Origin: Hemerocallis citrina
Lineage: Eukaryota; Streptophyta; Magnoliopsida; Asparagales; Asphodelaceae
Assembly: GCA_017893485.1 (NCBI GenBank)
Contig: CM030359.1
Span: forward strand, 32,182,430 to 32,246,429
Length of the DNA stretch: 64,000 nt
Direction of reading: 5' to 3'
Position numbers and translations under genes: made by a program. Shown here piece after piece: positions 21,446 to 34,000 of this stretch. The notes under the pieces were generated by a model. It was not told where the DNA came from. It made no database searches and was given only the letters and a program-made list of their open reading frames with translations. How positions within the stretch are numbered: position 1 is the first letter of the stretch; every line of letters starts with the position of its first letter.

Positions 21446-24400
21446 ATGACCAGAATGAGGAAAACCAGAAGGGGAAGGACATCCCAGGAAGCACGGGGGG
21501 AACATTCCACAGAGAATGTGAGAACTAATAATTTGTATTGTCCCTGATTTTGTATTTAGTGATATTGATTTTAGATTAATAATAATTATGTTTTTTGGTT
21601 CGTGTAGGTTGGTGCATCCTCTTCGATGACAGGACGTCGTGGTACAGGACCAATATATCCCGGCGAACTGACCTTGTAAGATCGCCACAGATCCGCGGCA
21701 GTGTGGGGTGGGACGATGCGTAGGTGTAATTTTCGCACCCACGAGACCATGAAGGTGCATCCACGTATTGTCGAGTACCTAGTAGCGGCTGGTTTCTATG
21801 GAATCAGCATGATGGGGAATGTTAAACCCGGCCGAGCACTTCTCTCGGTACTCGTGGAGCGCTGGAGGCCAGAGTCGCACACGTTCCATCTACCGGTCGG
21901 AGAGATGACGGTGTCGCTACAGGATATAGCGATGATATCTGGTCTTCCTGGGTTGGCCGTGACGGGTAATATTAACTTTGATAAAATAGAGATGTGCAAT
22001 GAACTGCTCGGTACAGAGTTTGATGAGGCGGCTGCGGAAGATGATGATATTTTCCAAGGACAATCAATCCGACTATCTTGGTTGAAGGGACGTTTTGATG
22101 AGACGCTGACCAATGAATCGCCCGACGACTATGTACAGTCCTACACCAGAGCCTACATTCTAACGGTGATCGGAGGGGTTCTCTTGCCTAACTCATCGGA
22201 TGATACGGTGCACCTCATGACCTACAATTGCTCGCCGACCTAGGCTTAGCTGGCCGGTACAGCTGGAGAATCTGTGGGTTGGCAACGCTATACAGGGCGT
22301 TGTGTCATGTAGCGCTAGATGGGACAGAAATGATCGGACCGATGGTTTTTGTCACGCCCCTCTTCCCACTATACGGAAATACAGGCAGGCAACTGAGGTC
22401 CAGCGAATGATATACATCATCCATAAGCTGTACAATTATAAGCTCAACAAGATATTTATAACACATTTACGCAGACAAATATAATGATCACATGAGCTAA
22501 AAATAAAATAACCATCATCCATATAATACATAAACATCGGGTCAAGTTGCTCGGAAATACATTATGCCATAATTAAAACAGTACGATAAACAGTTCGCTA
22601 TAACAACTAGATAAAATAGCGACTGAATGAAAAACAACATGAAGTAGTAAGGAAGCAGCAACGATCGTCTAGAGAGTCTGCTCGTCAGATCCATCAGTAC
22701 CTGTATAATTATTAACTCAAAGAAAAATAGAAAAGTTCCCGTTAGAGCAAGTTTTGGGCAGCAAGTAGCAACAAGCAGAAAAGGGGTAATATAACAAGAT
22801 ATAACATGGAAGAAACAAGAAGTAGAAGTACAAATACAATATAGAAGGTAGCAAGGAACTGGAACAATATGATCATGTAAGTAATAACTGTAACTAGTGT
22901 ATTCAAGACTTCAAGGTATAAGCAATTGATAACCTAGGCTCAGTTAATCGATAATCATGTAATCAAGGATCGAGAGTCATGTAATCAAGAGTCATGTAAT
23001 CAAGAATTATATAATCAAGAATCTTGTAATCAAGAATCATGCTTAGTGGAAATCTCAAGTTTATCTGTTTTATTAACTTATCTAATGCACGCAATCTTGT
23101 GTCCCATACCACAAGTTCGGTGCATATCAATCATGTGATGTTTAGACTTAAGTAGTGAATTCTATAGGATTATGTACTCGGGTCTTCCAGTGATAGTATC
23201 AAGACATGTAATCATGAATCATGTAATCGAGAATTATGTAATCAAGAATTGTGTAATCAAGAATCAAGAATCAAGAATCAAGAATCACTATTTCGAGAAA
23301 CACGGGCCCCCTTCCGAGTATACTCCCCTATATTGTCCACTATTAAGTCGTACCCTTATAACCCCGGCTTGTTATTCTTTTATAATTAGTTATGAACATG
23401 CAGTTGGTACGACTAGTGGAACGGTGCAATCAAGACAGTTAATCTAGAAAAATATCAAGGGCAGTAATCATGGTATGAGATATAACGGGTACATGTATCG
23501 AGAGTAGTTATTATAAATTATCAAGTAGTGTAAAATACATGCTATCAACCTATTATATCTATGCAAGTTATTATTACAAGAACAATATAATACACTCAGT
23601 TAATTAAATATGAAAAGTAACGGGTTTATATGCAAAAATGTATAGATGAATTTTTAGACAACTTGACATATCTGCATTCAAATCAACTTTTTCGTTGTTA
23701 CAGAAAAGAAAATCCAATTCCGTCAGAGATTCTAAAAAGTAGACTCTCTTTCGGTTCCAACGCATATTCACACGATACATTCTAAAGACAGTAGCTATGC
23801 ATACAAATTCATTCTTTGCTGGTTTCGATGTTTTGCGCGCATTCTGGAAATTCGGAGTCACAATACTAAAACTGCGATATCTCACAATCTATACATCGGA
23901 TTGAGAAACTGTAAAATATTTCGGATATCTAGACTCGAAGGGCTACGATTTTCATGAAGAAAGTTTTTCGATCCAGTGTCGGGAACATGGTCAAATTCTC
24001 AGTACGAGAGACCGGTTAGTGATCCCGTGCAGATTCAGAAATTCACAATATGACAATACTAAAATCGCGATATCTCACAATCTATACATCCTATGGAGAA
24101 ACCGTCAGATGTTCTGGATTCGGAACTCGATGGACTACAATTTTCATGTAGAAAATCTTCAATCCAGTATTGGGAATATGTTCGAATTCTCAGTGCAAGA
24201 TCAAGAAATTTTAGAGATAGTAAGGGTGAATATTCGATATTTGATAACACGATTCGAAATGTGTTAACGGTTCACTCTTGAGTTGATATAGCATGGAACC
24301 AGTGACTAGAATGGATTTTGACAATAAAATATGATGATAACTAGACTACTTGCCACGAGTCCAAGAAAAATGCTTGTACGAGAACAAAAATAGTGTACAA

Positions 24401-26464
24401 GGTACTTGCCTTATAACGTGACGATTTGGGTGGTGGTGTTAACCACGGAAAGAAGAAGCGACGTCGGCAACGGACGGCGGCACAACGGTAGTAAGAATGG
24501 CGGCAAGATGGTAGCTAGCGAGCAACGGTAGCAACGGTGAGCGACGACAACAATAAGGTGGCGCGGCGTCGGGTTGTTTTTCGGGGTTCACGGGATCGTA
24601 GAAGCGAAGTCGTTGGCTCGAAGGTGGAAGGTAAAGTGGAGCTTGGGTATTGCTTGAGCTCTCGGGTGTGAAGAAGGCTAAGGAAGAGAAGGAGGAAAAA
24701 GAAGAATGGGATGTAGAGATGATATGTGCTTGTATATATATAAGAATGAGAAAGAGGTGGGAGGTTCTGCATGTGTGTGTGTGTGTATATATAGAAAGAA
24801 AGAGGTGCATGTGTATGATTAGGGGTGTAGAAAAATGTGTGAAAAAATGAGGAGTTAGGCGTAGAATGAGAAAAATGAGGGGGAGAAATTTGGTGTATGC
24901 AGAAGTGGAGAAGTAGGGAGGGAGAAAGTGAAGCATAGGGAGGAAGAAAATAATGTGTAGGAGAACAGAGTTAGGTTAGCTGTTGGATTAGGATTAGGAT
25001 TAGCATTAATCAGGGTTTAAAATTTGTATTTAAACTCCGGTCGAACAATCACAAAATTATGGAATTGATCAGAAAAATATTCTGACTTTAGATAAAGAGT
25101 CCAAAGAGAAAAATAAAACTTATCTGAAAATTGAAGTACAAAAATTCACGTAATAAAATACGTACAACTGGAATAGGGAGTTACAGTTTTGTTACAGATT
25201 TGGTCCTGGGAGCGACTGCACTTGGGTCGTCCCCGCATTAGGAGACCGGCGGCCGGTTGGATGGCCCAACTAGAAGATCCTGCTATGTTAGCACCCTTAG
25301 GGGTATATTGGGCTGGTAGTCGGAGTTACAAAGACAACCCCAAGGGTGTATTAATGTACTACAGAGACGAGCTCGACCAACTACGTGAAGATTTCGTGAT
25401 TTGGGTGCCGTATACACCCGAGCGGGTGGGAAGACTACCGCCAATGTGCACCACCGGGTCGCAGTTGTGGCTGACGATGGCTCCCCTCATCAACTTCGGT
25501 ATAGTAGAGCATCTGCGACCGGAGAGAGTCCTTCATCAGTTCGATCTTCAACAATATAGTCCCCCAAGCTGCGCAAACCTATACGATCAAGAGTTACACG
25601 CCGTTAGGGGTACCGGCCGCATGCCTACTCATGCTTGGGCAGATTTTCATCGTGTTCACGTTGCAGAATAGAACGAGCAGTGTTCACGTTGCAGAATAGA
25701 ACGAGCAGCGGTTTGAACTTGTACTCGTTAATGTTCTAGAGTACGATGGAAGAGTGCAAGGAAAGTACATAACTTGGTTCCAATTATACACACGTTTGTA
25801 CATCTCTCCCGATACAGTACTACCTGCTGGTGTTCAACGAAAAATTGAGGAGAGGGAGATTGAACCACCACCCGCATATTCCAGTTCACAACCCATGTTC
25901 CAACCGAAGGCCACAGCTATACGTACAGTGGTAACTACAATCTTCATATTTATTTTAATGTTTGTTATACGTGAAGATCATGAATGCTTTAAATTATTGA
26001 ATTTGTGTAATTATTTTTGTTGGTTTTTTTTGATTTAGATTGATAATACGATGGACATGGCAAAAGAATGCGCGGAGGTAATAAAAAGTAATGCGGGTAC
26101 GGCTATGAAGAGGTTCGCTCAGAGGATGCTCTCTTCATGCCATACCAATTTGGATGTTTTGGGAGAGGCCGAACGTTTGGATCGAGCATTAAGCGGACCG
26201 AGGGGCCGACGTAAAAGTGTGAGGGGTAAGCCAGCTGCATTGATGGGGCGACAACGGGAACGTGAGATGAGAGAACAACAAGCTTCAACTTCACATCCAT
26301 CTCACGAACAAGTGCAGGAAGAAGAGAGTGAGGAGAGGGTTGTTGGAGACGTACAACAAGAGGAGGGAGGATCTGAACAAATCCCCGAGTCACCAACCAC
26401 GATCCGGTGCCGAAACCCTACTCGGAAGAGGCGAGCACCACAGGCATACACGCCCGGTACTTAG
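21446..26464 (+). pseudogene. Plant mobile domain (PMD, MAIN-like) gene in the composite MULE
   Basis: Exons: 21446-21517 (MTRMRKTRRGR...), 21608-22349 and 25191-about 25929 (one exon split by the solo LTR), and about 26041-26464. Domain signatures in order are DRHRSAAVW, HETMKVHPRIVEYLVAAGFY, VERWRPESHTFHLPVGEMTV, LQDIAMISGLPG, RYSWRICGLATLYRALC, LLQIWSWERLHLGRP, VLMYYRDELDQLREDF and a basic tail RCRNPTRKRRAPQAYTPG. Damage: an in-frame TAA at 21677 before DRHRS (it also forms a GTAAG donor-like site), a one-base frameshift near 22222, the LTR, a 28-bp tandem duplication at about 25650-25706, and TGG to TAG in VAEWNEQ. PMD is an aminotransferase-like plant domain found in MAIN/MAIL1 and in transposons; its role for the transposon is unknown. 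Confidence 0.85.
22350..25185 (-). mobile_element. 2.8-kb solo LTR (Ty3/gypsy, Tekay-like) with perfect 5-bp duplication
   Basis: GTTTT flanks both sides (22345-22349 and 25186-25190). Read on the minus strand the LTR starts TGTAACTCCC and ends GGGGCGTGACA. Removing it restores the PMD frame ...GPMVLLQIWSWERL. A minus-strand TATA box lies near 24785-24794. No internal coding region or primer site is present, so this is a solo LTR left by recombination. A block at about 23303-23380 (CGGGCCCCCTTCCGAGTA...) is shared with the LTR at 48827-52585. Confidence 0.9.
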
Positions 26465-27017
26465 CCAATATATTTTGTTTGTTGTAATTTTTTTTTTTAG
26501 GTTTTATCCTGTTGAAAAAATCACTAGTGGAAAGTGTGGTTCGTAAGTTTAAGTGTAGTTGATGTTGTTGTTATTAATTTCTAATAGTCAATTATGGTTG
26601 GTGATTTTGGCGGTTGTAGATATGAATTTATTCGGAGAGTGTAGGTGATGGCAAAGTGTTTGGAATTTGGTTAAATTTTCAAGTGTAGCAGCTTCAGCTG
26701 CTTTGTACAAATGTAGATTATTTTTTTATTTTTTTTAACCTAGGCCGTTGTCTCCAATGGCCTAGGTAACATGACTAAGGTTGGAGGATTTGTCTTGTTG
26801 TCTGACTTGTTGGCTTTAAAAATAGCAACAAGTCAAAGAGCAGCTCCAACTTATTTGTTTATACCCTAGCTCCAAAAGATAGATGAGAACTTGGCTTGTA
26901 TAACAATTTTATATTTTATATTTTTTAATTTGACCACACCTAACTAACCACTACATAATCACGATGTTTTAATATGTACAGAACACCCCAGAAAATATTA
27001 AAAAAACTATATCATTC

Positions 27018-29760
27018 GTTAGGGGTTAGGGTTAGGGTTAGTGCTGACGGGGGTTAAGGTAGGGTTAGGGTACGGGGGGGTTAGTGGTTTGGTTAGGGTT
27101 ATTGTAGGGGTTTGGTCAGGATTATTTATAGTTGGGAGTTGATAGGTAATAAGTTTCCAGTAAGGAGTTTATAGATATTTAAGTTCTATCATTAATCACA
27201 TGTGTCTCTCCACTCTTTACGTACATTGTTTTCTGAATTCTACAAAATAGACGTTCATATGTATATTTTTTGTTTATATTTTTTATTTATTTCCATTTCT
27301 AGCCACGTAACTAACGAATATAAAATCGATACCCACAAACGAATATAAAAACCGCATAACAAATTAATTGGTATTTTGTTTCTTTGTGAGGCTTGAATAA
27401 TAATATATAATCTTCAAAATCCTCGTACGTTGTTTACAATGAAGACGGTCCTGAAGATATTCTCCAGACATGCAACTGGGAAGAATTCCACAAGATTGGA
27501 AAGAAGAGGTGTGATCACATGTAGTAGAACAAGTTCATTATGGAAAAAACCAATAAGGTAAAACCCCACATGTAAGGAAAAAACCACATGTAGCTCCCTG
27601 ACTTGTGGATAATTATTGCAGACACTTCAATATGGAAAAAACCTAAACTACATCACCACATGTACATCCCCACATGTAGCCTATATATGGAAAAAACCAT
27701 ATGTACATCCCCACATGTACAGCAAGACCAAAATCCAAAAAATCACCTGTAGAAACCCACATGTAGTTTTCCCATCTATTGCACTCTTCCGGAAACACTC
27801 TCCTAAAATACAAAAACCCATCTCCGAATATCAAAAATATTCAATAATTATGATGGACAAGAAGAAATCAAAAATAAAAAAGATTCGGTTCGCTTTTGAG
27901 CGGAGAGCAATCAGATCAAACTACTTGGCCATCAAGAACTGGATCCGATTATTTTTGGGAAAAAACGGTCTAAATAGGGAACATCATGTATTGGAAAACC
28001 GTAACAGAAAACCACATGTATAAACCAATGTGAAGAGTATCCCAAAAAAGTTCAAAGATTACTCTAAAACACTACCGGCAACTGTTGCTTCTGTGGAAAT
28101 TTTGGATGTGGAATCTCGTCGTGAAATAATTGTGTGCAGTTCTTCGAGACACTTTGATGTTGATGATAGCACCTATTGCTTCACGTAATAACAGAGTTTG
28201 CTAACAACTAACAGAAAACCCATCTAACAAAAATCCCCAAACCCTAACCTTACCCTAACCCTAACCCTAACCTTACAATAAATGATGATATCCCTATGAA
28301 TTATTTTGTATTATTTTTTGTACATATTTAACCTCCATGATTATATGTTGGTTTGAATGGTAGAAGTAATGGGCAAATAAAAAAATATACCTATACGATA
28401 TACAAGTGTAGATTATCTATCTTTGGTATAAATTTCCACAGAGACCGTGCGTATAGAGTAAAGAGAAAATTGTAAAAATCCCAAAAATTTCATACCTAGG
28501 CCGTTATTAGAGACAACGGCTTAAGGTATTCATATAAAGGGGTCCTGCATGACTTTTTTCTTTTTAAAAGTATTAAGCTAAAACCTAGGTCGTTGTTGGT
28601 GACAATGGCCTAAGGTATTTACTATAACCTAGGCCGTTGTCTGCAACAATGGTCTAGGTAGTAGGCCAAAAAGAGACAACTTGGGGTGCTCTCGACTTGG
28701 CTAAGGTTAGGGTTAGGGTTAGTGTTAACGGGGGTTAAGGGTAGGATTAGGGTTAGCGGGGGTTAGGGGTTTGGTTAGGGTTATTGTAGGGTTAAGGTTA
28801 TTGCAAGGAAGACATCTGCGGTAAGATCTTATTTTGGTTTATCATTAATTTGCGGTAGTTGGGAGTTGACAGGTAATAAGTTTCCAGTAAAGAGTTTATA
28901 GATATTTCAGTTCTATCAATTCTGTATAATCCCAATAAAAATCAATAAAACATGATATGTAGGTTAGGGTTAGGGTTAATGTAGGGTTAGGGTTATTGTA
29001 GGGTTAGCAGAGTAGGGTTATGGATTAGGGTTAGGGTTATTGTAGGGTTAGCACAACGCAAGACTAGGCACATTTGTAATGTAGCTCAGAGTAAGACTAG
29101 GCACATTTAGCTGCTTGAATCATCTGCTTCTTCTTTGATTTAGGATAACAACCGCCTACTATTATTGGAACAAAAAATCCCTAACCCTAACCTTAACCTT
29201 GACCTTATACTTGTAAACCTACCCTTTTATATTTTTTGGAATATTTTTTAAGCATATTACCTTTATAATTTTATATTGGTTAGATAGAGCGAAAAAATTG
29301 TAACGTAATAAAAAATTATAAACAATATATACGCGTATATCATCTGTCTTTCATGTAGAGTTCCAGAGAGACTGTTCGTAAAGACAGATAAATTTTATTT
29401 TTATTTTTTACAAAAGTTTACCTCATGATCTAGGGTGTAGGCCGTTGTTTCCATCAAAGAAGTGGTGTTGTCCTCTTAGCCAAGTGACCACCACAAGCCA
29501 GAAGACTTTCAACATACAACTAAGTGGGAAAAAGCACCAAGCTAAACAAGTAGAACTCAATCTCAAAGCAGAACTCAACACCCGCCTACTATTATTGCAG
29601 ACACTTCAATATGGGAAATACCTAAAGTACATAACCACATGTAGATCCCCACATGTAGCCTATATATGGGAAAAACCATATGTACATCCCCACATGTAAA
29701 CCCATATAACAAAAAACCCCTAACCCTAACCTTAACCCTAACCTTATACATGTAAACCTA
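27018..29760. repeat. Telomere-like TTAGGG blocks in alternating orientation
   Basis: Degenerate GGTTAGGGTTAGGGTTAG blocks lie at about 27018-27120, 28703-28800 and 28963-29050 on the + strand. CCCTAA blocks lie at about 28243-28276, 29186-29215 and 29716-29750. The spacing is six bases (TTAGGG), not the seven (TTTAGGG) of most plant telomeres. Blocks are embedded in duplicated MULE spacer; for example the sentence-like stretch GGTAATAAGTTTCCAGTAA occurs at both 27.14 and 28.87 kb. Confidence 0.75.
27540..27780 (+). repeat. CCACATGTA-rich block, repeated at 29.59-29.70 kb
   Basis: The word CACATGTA recurs about ten times in 240 bases. Part of the block (from GCAGACACTTCAATATGG) is duplicated at about 29597-29697. 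Open frames across it arise from the repeat and show no protein similarity that I recognise. Confidence 0.6.
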
Positions 29761-29999
29761 CTCCTTTATATTATTTGGAATATTTTTTAAGAATATTAGA
29801 TTTATAATTTTATATTGTTTAGATAGAGCGAAAAAATGGAACATAATAAAAAATTATAAATAATATATACGCATATATAATCTATCTTTCTCGTAGAGTT
29901 CCAGAGAGACTGTACGTAAAGAGTGAAGAGAAAATTGTAAAAACACCAAAAAAAATCATACTAGACAACAGCTTAAGGCCGTTGTCTATAACCTAGACA

Positions 30000-30720
30000 C
30001 CAAAAAAATCACCACTTTTTTGGTATATATAAGAAATGGGGTTATTATCTGACTTGTTGCTCCTTTTCTCTTTTCTAAGTCAGAGAGCACCCCCCAAATC
30101 ACCACTTTTTAAACTATAACCTAGGCCGTTGTCTTCAACAACAACGACCTAAGGTATATATAAGAAATAGGGTTATTATCTGACTTTTGCTCCTTTTCTC
30201 TTCGCTAAGTCAGAGAGCACCCCCAAAATCACCACTTTTTTGACTATAACTTAGGCCATTGTCTCCAACAAGGTATTTATAAAAAATGGGGTTGCTCTCT
30301 GACTTGTTGCTCCTTTTGTCTTCTCTAAGTCAGAGAGCACCCCCAAAATCACCACTTTTTTGACTATAACTTAGGCCGTTGTCTCCAACAACGACCTAAG
30401 GTATATATAAGAAATGGGGTTGCTCTCTGACTTGTTGCTCCGTTTGTCTTTTCTAAGTCAGAGAGCACCCCCCAAATCACTACTTTTTTGATTATAACCT
30501 AGGCCGATTATTATCTGACTTGTTACTCCTTTTCTCTTCTCTAAGTCAGAGAGCACCCCCAAAATCACAACTTTTTTGACTATAACCTAGGCCGTTGTCT
30601 CCAACAACGGCCTAAGGTATTTATAAGAAATGGGGTTGCTCTCTAACTTGTTGCTCCTTTTGTCTTTAACAAGTCAGAGAGAACTCCCAAAATCACAACT
30701 TCTTGACTGTTACTTAGGCC
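30000..30720. repeat. Tandem array of double-hairpin units (92-130 bp)
   Basis: Roughly six units, each in the order AAAATCACCACTTTTTT, a family-A palindrome, GGTATATATAAGAAATGGGG, then GCTCTCTGACTTGTTGCTCC...CTAAGTCAGAGAGCACCCCC. The last pair gives a 12-bp stem (GCTCTCTGACTT / AAGTCAGAGAGC). Each unit therefore has two different stem-loops. Unit length varies because some palindromes are partly deleted (for example at about 30250 and 30500). The array lies downstream of both convergent genes. Confidence 0.8.
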
Positions 30721-31491
30721 GTTGTTGGAGACAACGGCCTATGTTATCAAAAACATATTGTTTTGCTCTGTGGCTTGTTGCTCTTTTTAAACTAGTTATA
30801 TTGAATACCAAACCAAAATCATGAAATAACTGAGGCCGTTGCCTCCAACAATGGCCTTGGTTTAAAAAAAAAAACACAAACAAATACAAGTACAGCTACA
30901 ACTGATACAATTGAGTTACAAACCAACATTGGTGTACAACAACAATATTAACAAATGACACAAACAAATGACACCTTAGTCTCGAGAACATTTACAGTTA
31001 CCAATCAAAGGTAATTAACCAAGTTGCATAACGAGTTATAAATATATCGAACAATTACATTTTAAAAATTACAATTCACAGTGGATCGTCATATCTCGAC
31101 TCAAAACTGTCTTCTTCGGAAGGAATTACTTCTTGCCTTCATTGAAAAATTATGTTTAGTTAGTAAGAAACTCATTTGCCACAAATAAAGTATAATAAAT
31201 TTAAATGAGGGACAAACATGAAAATTACGAGTCATACCCCTCAAATAAAGTTGGACAATTTCTTAAATCATGATTCATTTGGATAATACCGCATCTTCGG
31301 CACCTTCTCGATTTTTTTATGCGGAGTTGCTCTCTAATCGGCCTCAATCTTTTGGCGAGAGGCCTTCCCTTTGTCGTGCACTGCTGTGGGTCACTAATGT
31401 GTGTAGGTATGTGTCCACTCCCTTGATCATGAGGTTGTGCACTACCATGCGGTTGTGAACTACCTCTAGGTTCGACACTGTCATGTGGTTG

Positions 31492-33465
31492 TCAGGCCTG
31501 TTCCAGTTGTTCACCTAATCCGGGTTGTAGCCGAGAAACCCCGTCAATGATCTTCTGCAAATTCTCCAACGTGTATTTGTAACTCTCATTGGAGGAACAA
31601 CCGAGATCGACAATTTGTTTTGCATGGTAGCTCAACTCACAATATCGAGAAGCAAAATTCTCGGTATTGGGTTCAGTTGGAACTGATGTGTAACTTCTTC
31701 TCATCACATCCCTAGTCCATCTTCTTTTAATATATACATCCGAGAGGGATGTGTGATGGCAGAAACGAAGTACAGCTAAAATATGCCTACAAGGAATGGT
31801 AACAAATTCGAACAAGTGACATGCACATGTAATAATTCCATTGATTTTGCATAATTGAAGAAGGCGAGCCGGTTCTGATTCTCCATAGAGTATCACATGG
31901 AAGGTTGAACTATCCGGTGTCTCAAGATCGGCAACAAATGTCACATTGTATATGAAACTTTTTGTGACTTCATCTTGGAATTTGCAAAATATTTTCAAAG
32001 TATATGTTTTTGCCATTTGTACCTCCAAAGCCCATTCGCTCTTCAACTTCGGTCTCTTCTCACGGTTACGATGATTTTCTTTCAATTCATCGTGTCTTTG
32101 CCTTCCCAAAAAACGGTCGAAGATGACGGCAAATTCATGCAAGGAATATTTTTTTTCTTCTGTATGATGCTTCAGGGCAGAATGTGCGGACTCAATCCGT
32201 TGGCTACTCAACATGCCGGCCCAAAAAGAATCTTTAGCGTAGATGGGTGCCCAAATTTCACGGATATTGAATATATCGTTCAACCATTTGTTACTCTCTA
32301 ATCCATATTGCGAAATCAAAATATTTCACTTTTCTACAAATTCATGTATATATTCGGAATTGTAGATTACATTCTTCAAGGACTCCCTAAACTTGTCGAC
32401 ATCGAAACCAAGACGAACCTCCTGGGGTAACTTATCCAGAATGTGCCAAATACAAAAACGATGCCGAGTCTGGGGGAAAACTTTCTTAACTGCGGCGGCG
32501 ATCCCTCGGTCTTGATCGGTGATAATACCGGATGGAGCACGATGCATAACCCCTAACCACTTTTCAAAGAACCATTCAAACGAAGAGGCCGTCTCATTTG
32601 GAATGAACCCACCTCCTAAGAAAGTCGATTACCAATGTTGATTCACTCCAACAAACGGAACAAATAACATTCCATAACAGTTCGTATTATACGTGGCATC
32701 AAAGCAAACTACATCGCCAAATTCTTCATAATTCATCCTACAAATACCATCTACCCACATACAATGTGACAACCGCCCTTCGGGATCGACTTGAATGTCA
32801 TAAAGAAATGAAGGATCCGTCTGTTTCTTAGATTCGAAAAAATCAATTAGTATTGTAGAATCATGTCCTTTCAATGCTTCTTGCGAATCTCTAACTAAAT
32901 TTCTAACATCTTTTTCTGTGAATCCTACTTGATCGTGACCACCACTAGCACTTTCGAAGAAGAGCATTTGTCGACATGTTTGGATATTAGCTTGGTTCAT
33001 TTGATCTATAATCCTTTTGTCCGTATTTGACACAGACTTGTTCCGGGGCAAAAGGTGCCTTCTACCGGGTGAGGTGAATTCGTGATTGTGTTCTTCGTGA
33101 AATGAATACACCACCCACGTATTACTTGTTTCGTTTAATTTTACACGAATGCAAGCCTTGCAACCCGTTCTACTGGTTGTTCTACGTCTACCATCACTAT
33201 GTTGACCCGGCGACGACCCAGCTTTATTACAAAGATATGACTTATCTACTTCCATTCCCCCCTTTAATTTATTCCCACCCTTACGCATTGTAAAACTCCC
33301 ATAACGGGCATATGAAGAATAAAAATTCTCGGCCTCAACTAAAGTGGGGAATGTCATACCTAACTTTGGTTTCAGATGGTCTTCGACTATCAGCATGGAA
33401 TCAGTGATTGGTTCTACCCGCACAAAATTATTGCTGGCAGCAGAACTCTCCGTATCGTTGTTCAT
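31492..33465 (-). pseudogene. FAR1/FHY3-type MULE transposase, one frame with two nonsense codons
   Basis: The start ATG at 33465 directly follows an intron acceptor (TTTTTACTGCAG), giving 657 codons. Order: FAR1 DNA-binding domain (about 30-130) with the WRKY-GCM1-type zinc ligands in YLCNKAG, TGCKACIRV and HEEHNHEF; DDE core with FDATYNTNCYGM (first Asp), ITDQDRGIAAAV (second Asp) followed by CIWHILDKLP, and SQRIESAHSALK (Glu); then a SWIM zinc finger CACHLFEFVTIPCRHIL. Two stops interrupt the single frame: TAA at 32631-32629 (after VNQHW, probably CAA before) and TGA at 32328-32326 (after FVEK, probably TGG before). It would otherwise be intact. It would bind the terminal repeats and move the element. 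Confidence 0.9.
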
Positions 33466-33565
33466 CTGCAGTAAAAATATATTATTGGTCAATTAATAAC
33501 ACATTATATATAAAACTGCTTGTTAACAAACGACTGCGATATATATATATACGAAGCAAAATAAG

Positions 33566-34000
33566 TGACAACACGTTGAAAACGACGTCATATAAATACA
33601 AAACTCTTCTATTGGGTCCGGCTTGCCACGCACAAGGTAACGGTACTTCTACAAGTATGTTCCGATCCACGGTTTGCAAAATAAGGCCGTGTCTCACTCG
33701 CATTCCCCTCATTCTTGAACTGAGGTTGTTGTTTGATATACGATACAAATCCACACAAACGAGATCAAAAAATTCCTAAACTTTCGGAGTTGGACGGCGG
33801 CAAAACACATGAGCCAACCAAATTTGTAGAGGTCAATTTCGACTCACGGATTGCAAAATACGCCGATGTATCGCTTTCACTCATGGATATGAATTGAAAG
33901 CGATACACAGCCGTACACTGCAAACCGTGAATCCGAACACACTTCTACGAATTGCGTTGGGTTGTGTATGGCGTGTCCGACGTACTCGCAAAGTTGCATA
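33566..34000 (-). repeat. Foldback units in the transposase leader intron
   Basis: Two units with TTCCGATCCACGGTTTGCAAAA, CGATACACAGCCGTA and CAAACCGTGAATCCGAACAC correspond to the units at 20.42-21.31 kb on the other side of the element. Both genes thus carry the same kind of foldback array between their leader and start codon. Confidence 0.7.

Larger units (their letters stand above)
26700..30870. repeat. Family-A palindromes (CCTAGGCCGTTGT...ACAACGGCCTAGG) between the convergent genes
   Basis: About fifteen copies occur here, for example at about 26740, 28497, 28585, 28628, 29965, 30120, 30250, 30370, 30585, 30714 and 30832. The best are nearly perfect 28-30-bp palindromes with a four-base centre. 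More occur in the terminal repeats (19765, 19823, 34555, 34608, 34670) and in the neighbouring MULE (35165, 40200-40400). Each arm holds CCGTTG/CAACGG, a Myb-core-like hexamer. Confidence 0.85.

Noticed and set aside
24439..24936. A 165-codon minus-strand frame
   Set aside because: It is within the first solo LTR, low-complexity, with no recognisable domain.
22350..25185. Intron of the PMD gene
   Set aside because: The segment has LTR ends and a GTTTT duplication and does not begin with a splice donor; the frame is restored only by exact removal of the LTR plus one GTTTT.
27018..27120. True chromosome end or internal telomere
   Set aside because: The blocks are short, degenerate, in both orientations and inside one transposon.
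27616..28023. A 135-codon + frame
   Set aside because: It is built largely from CCACATGTA repeats, and its first part is duplicated at 29.6 kb without an open frame.
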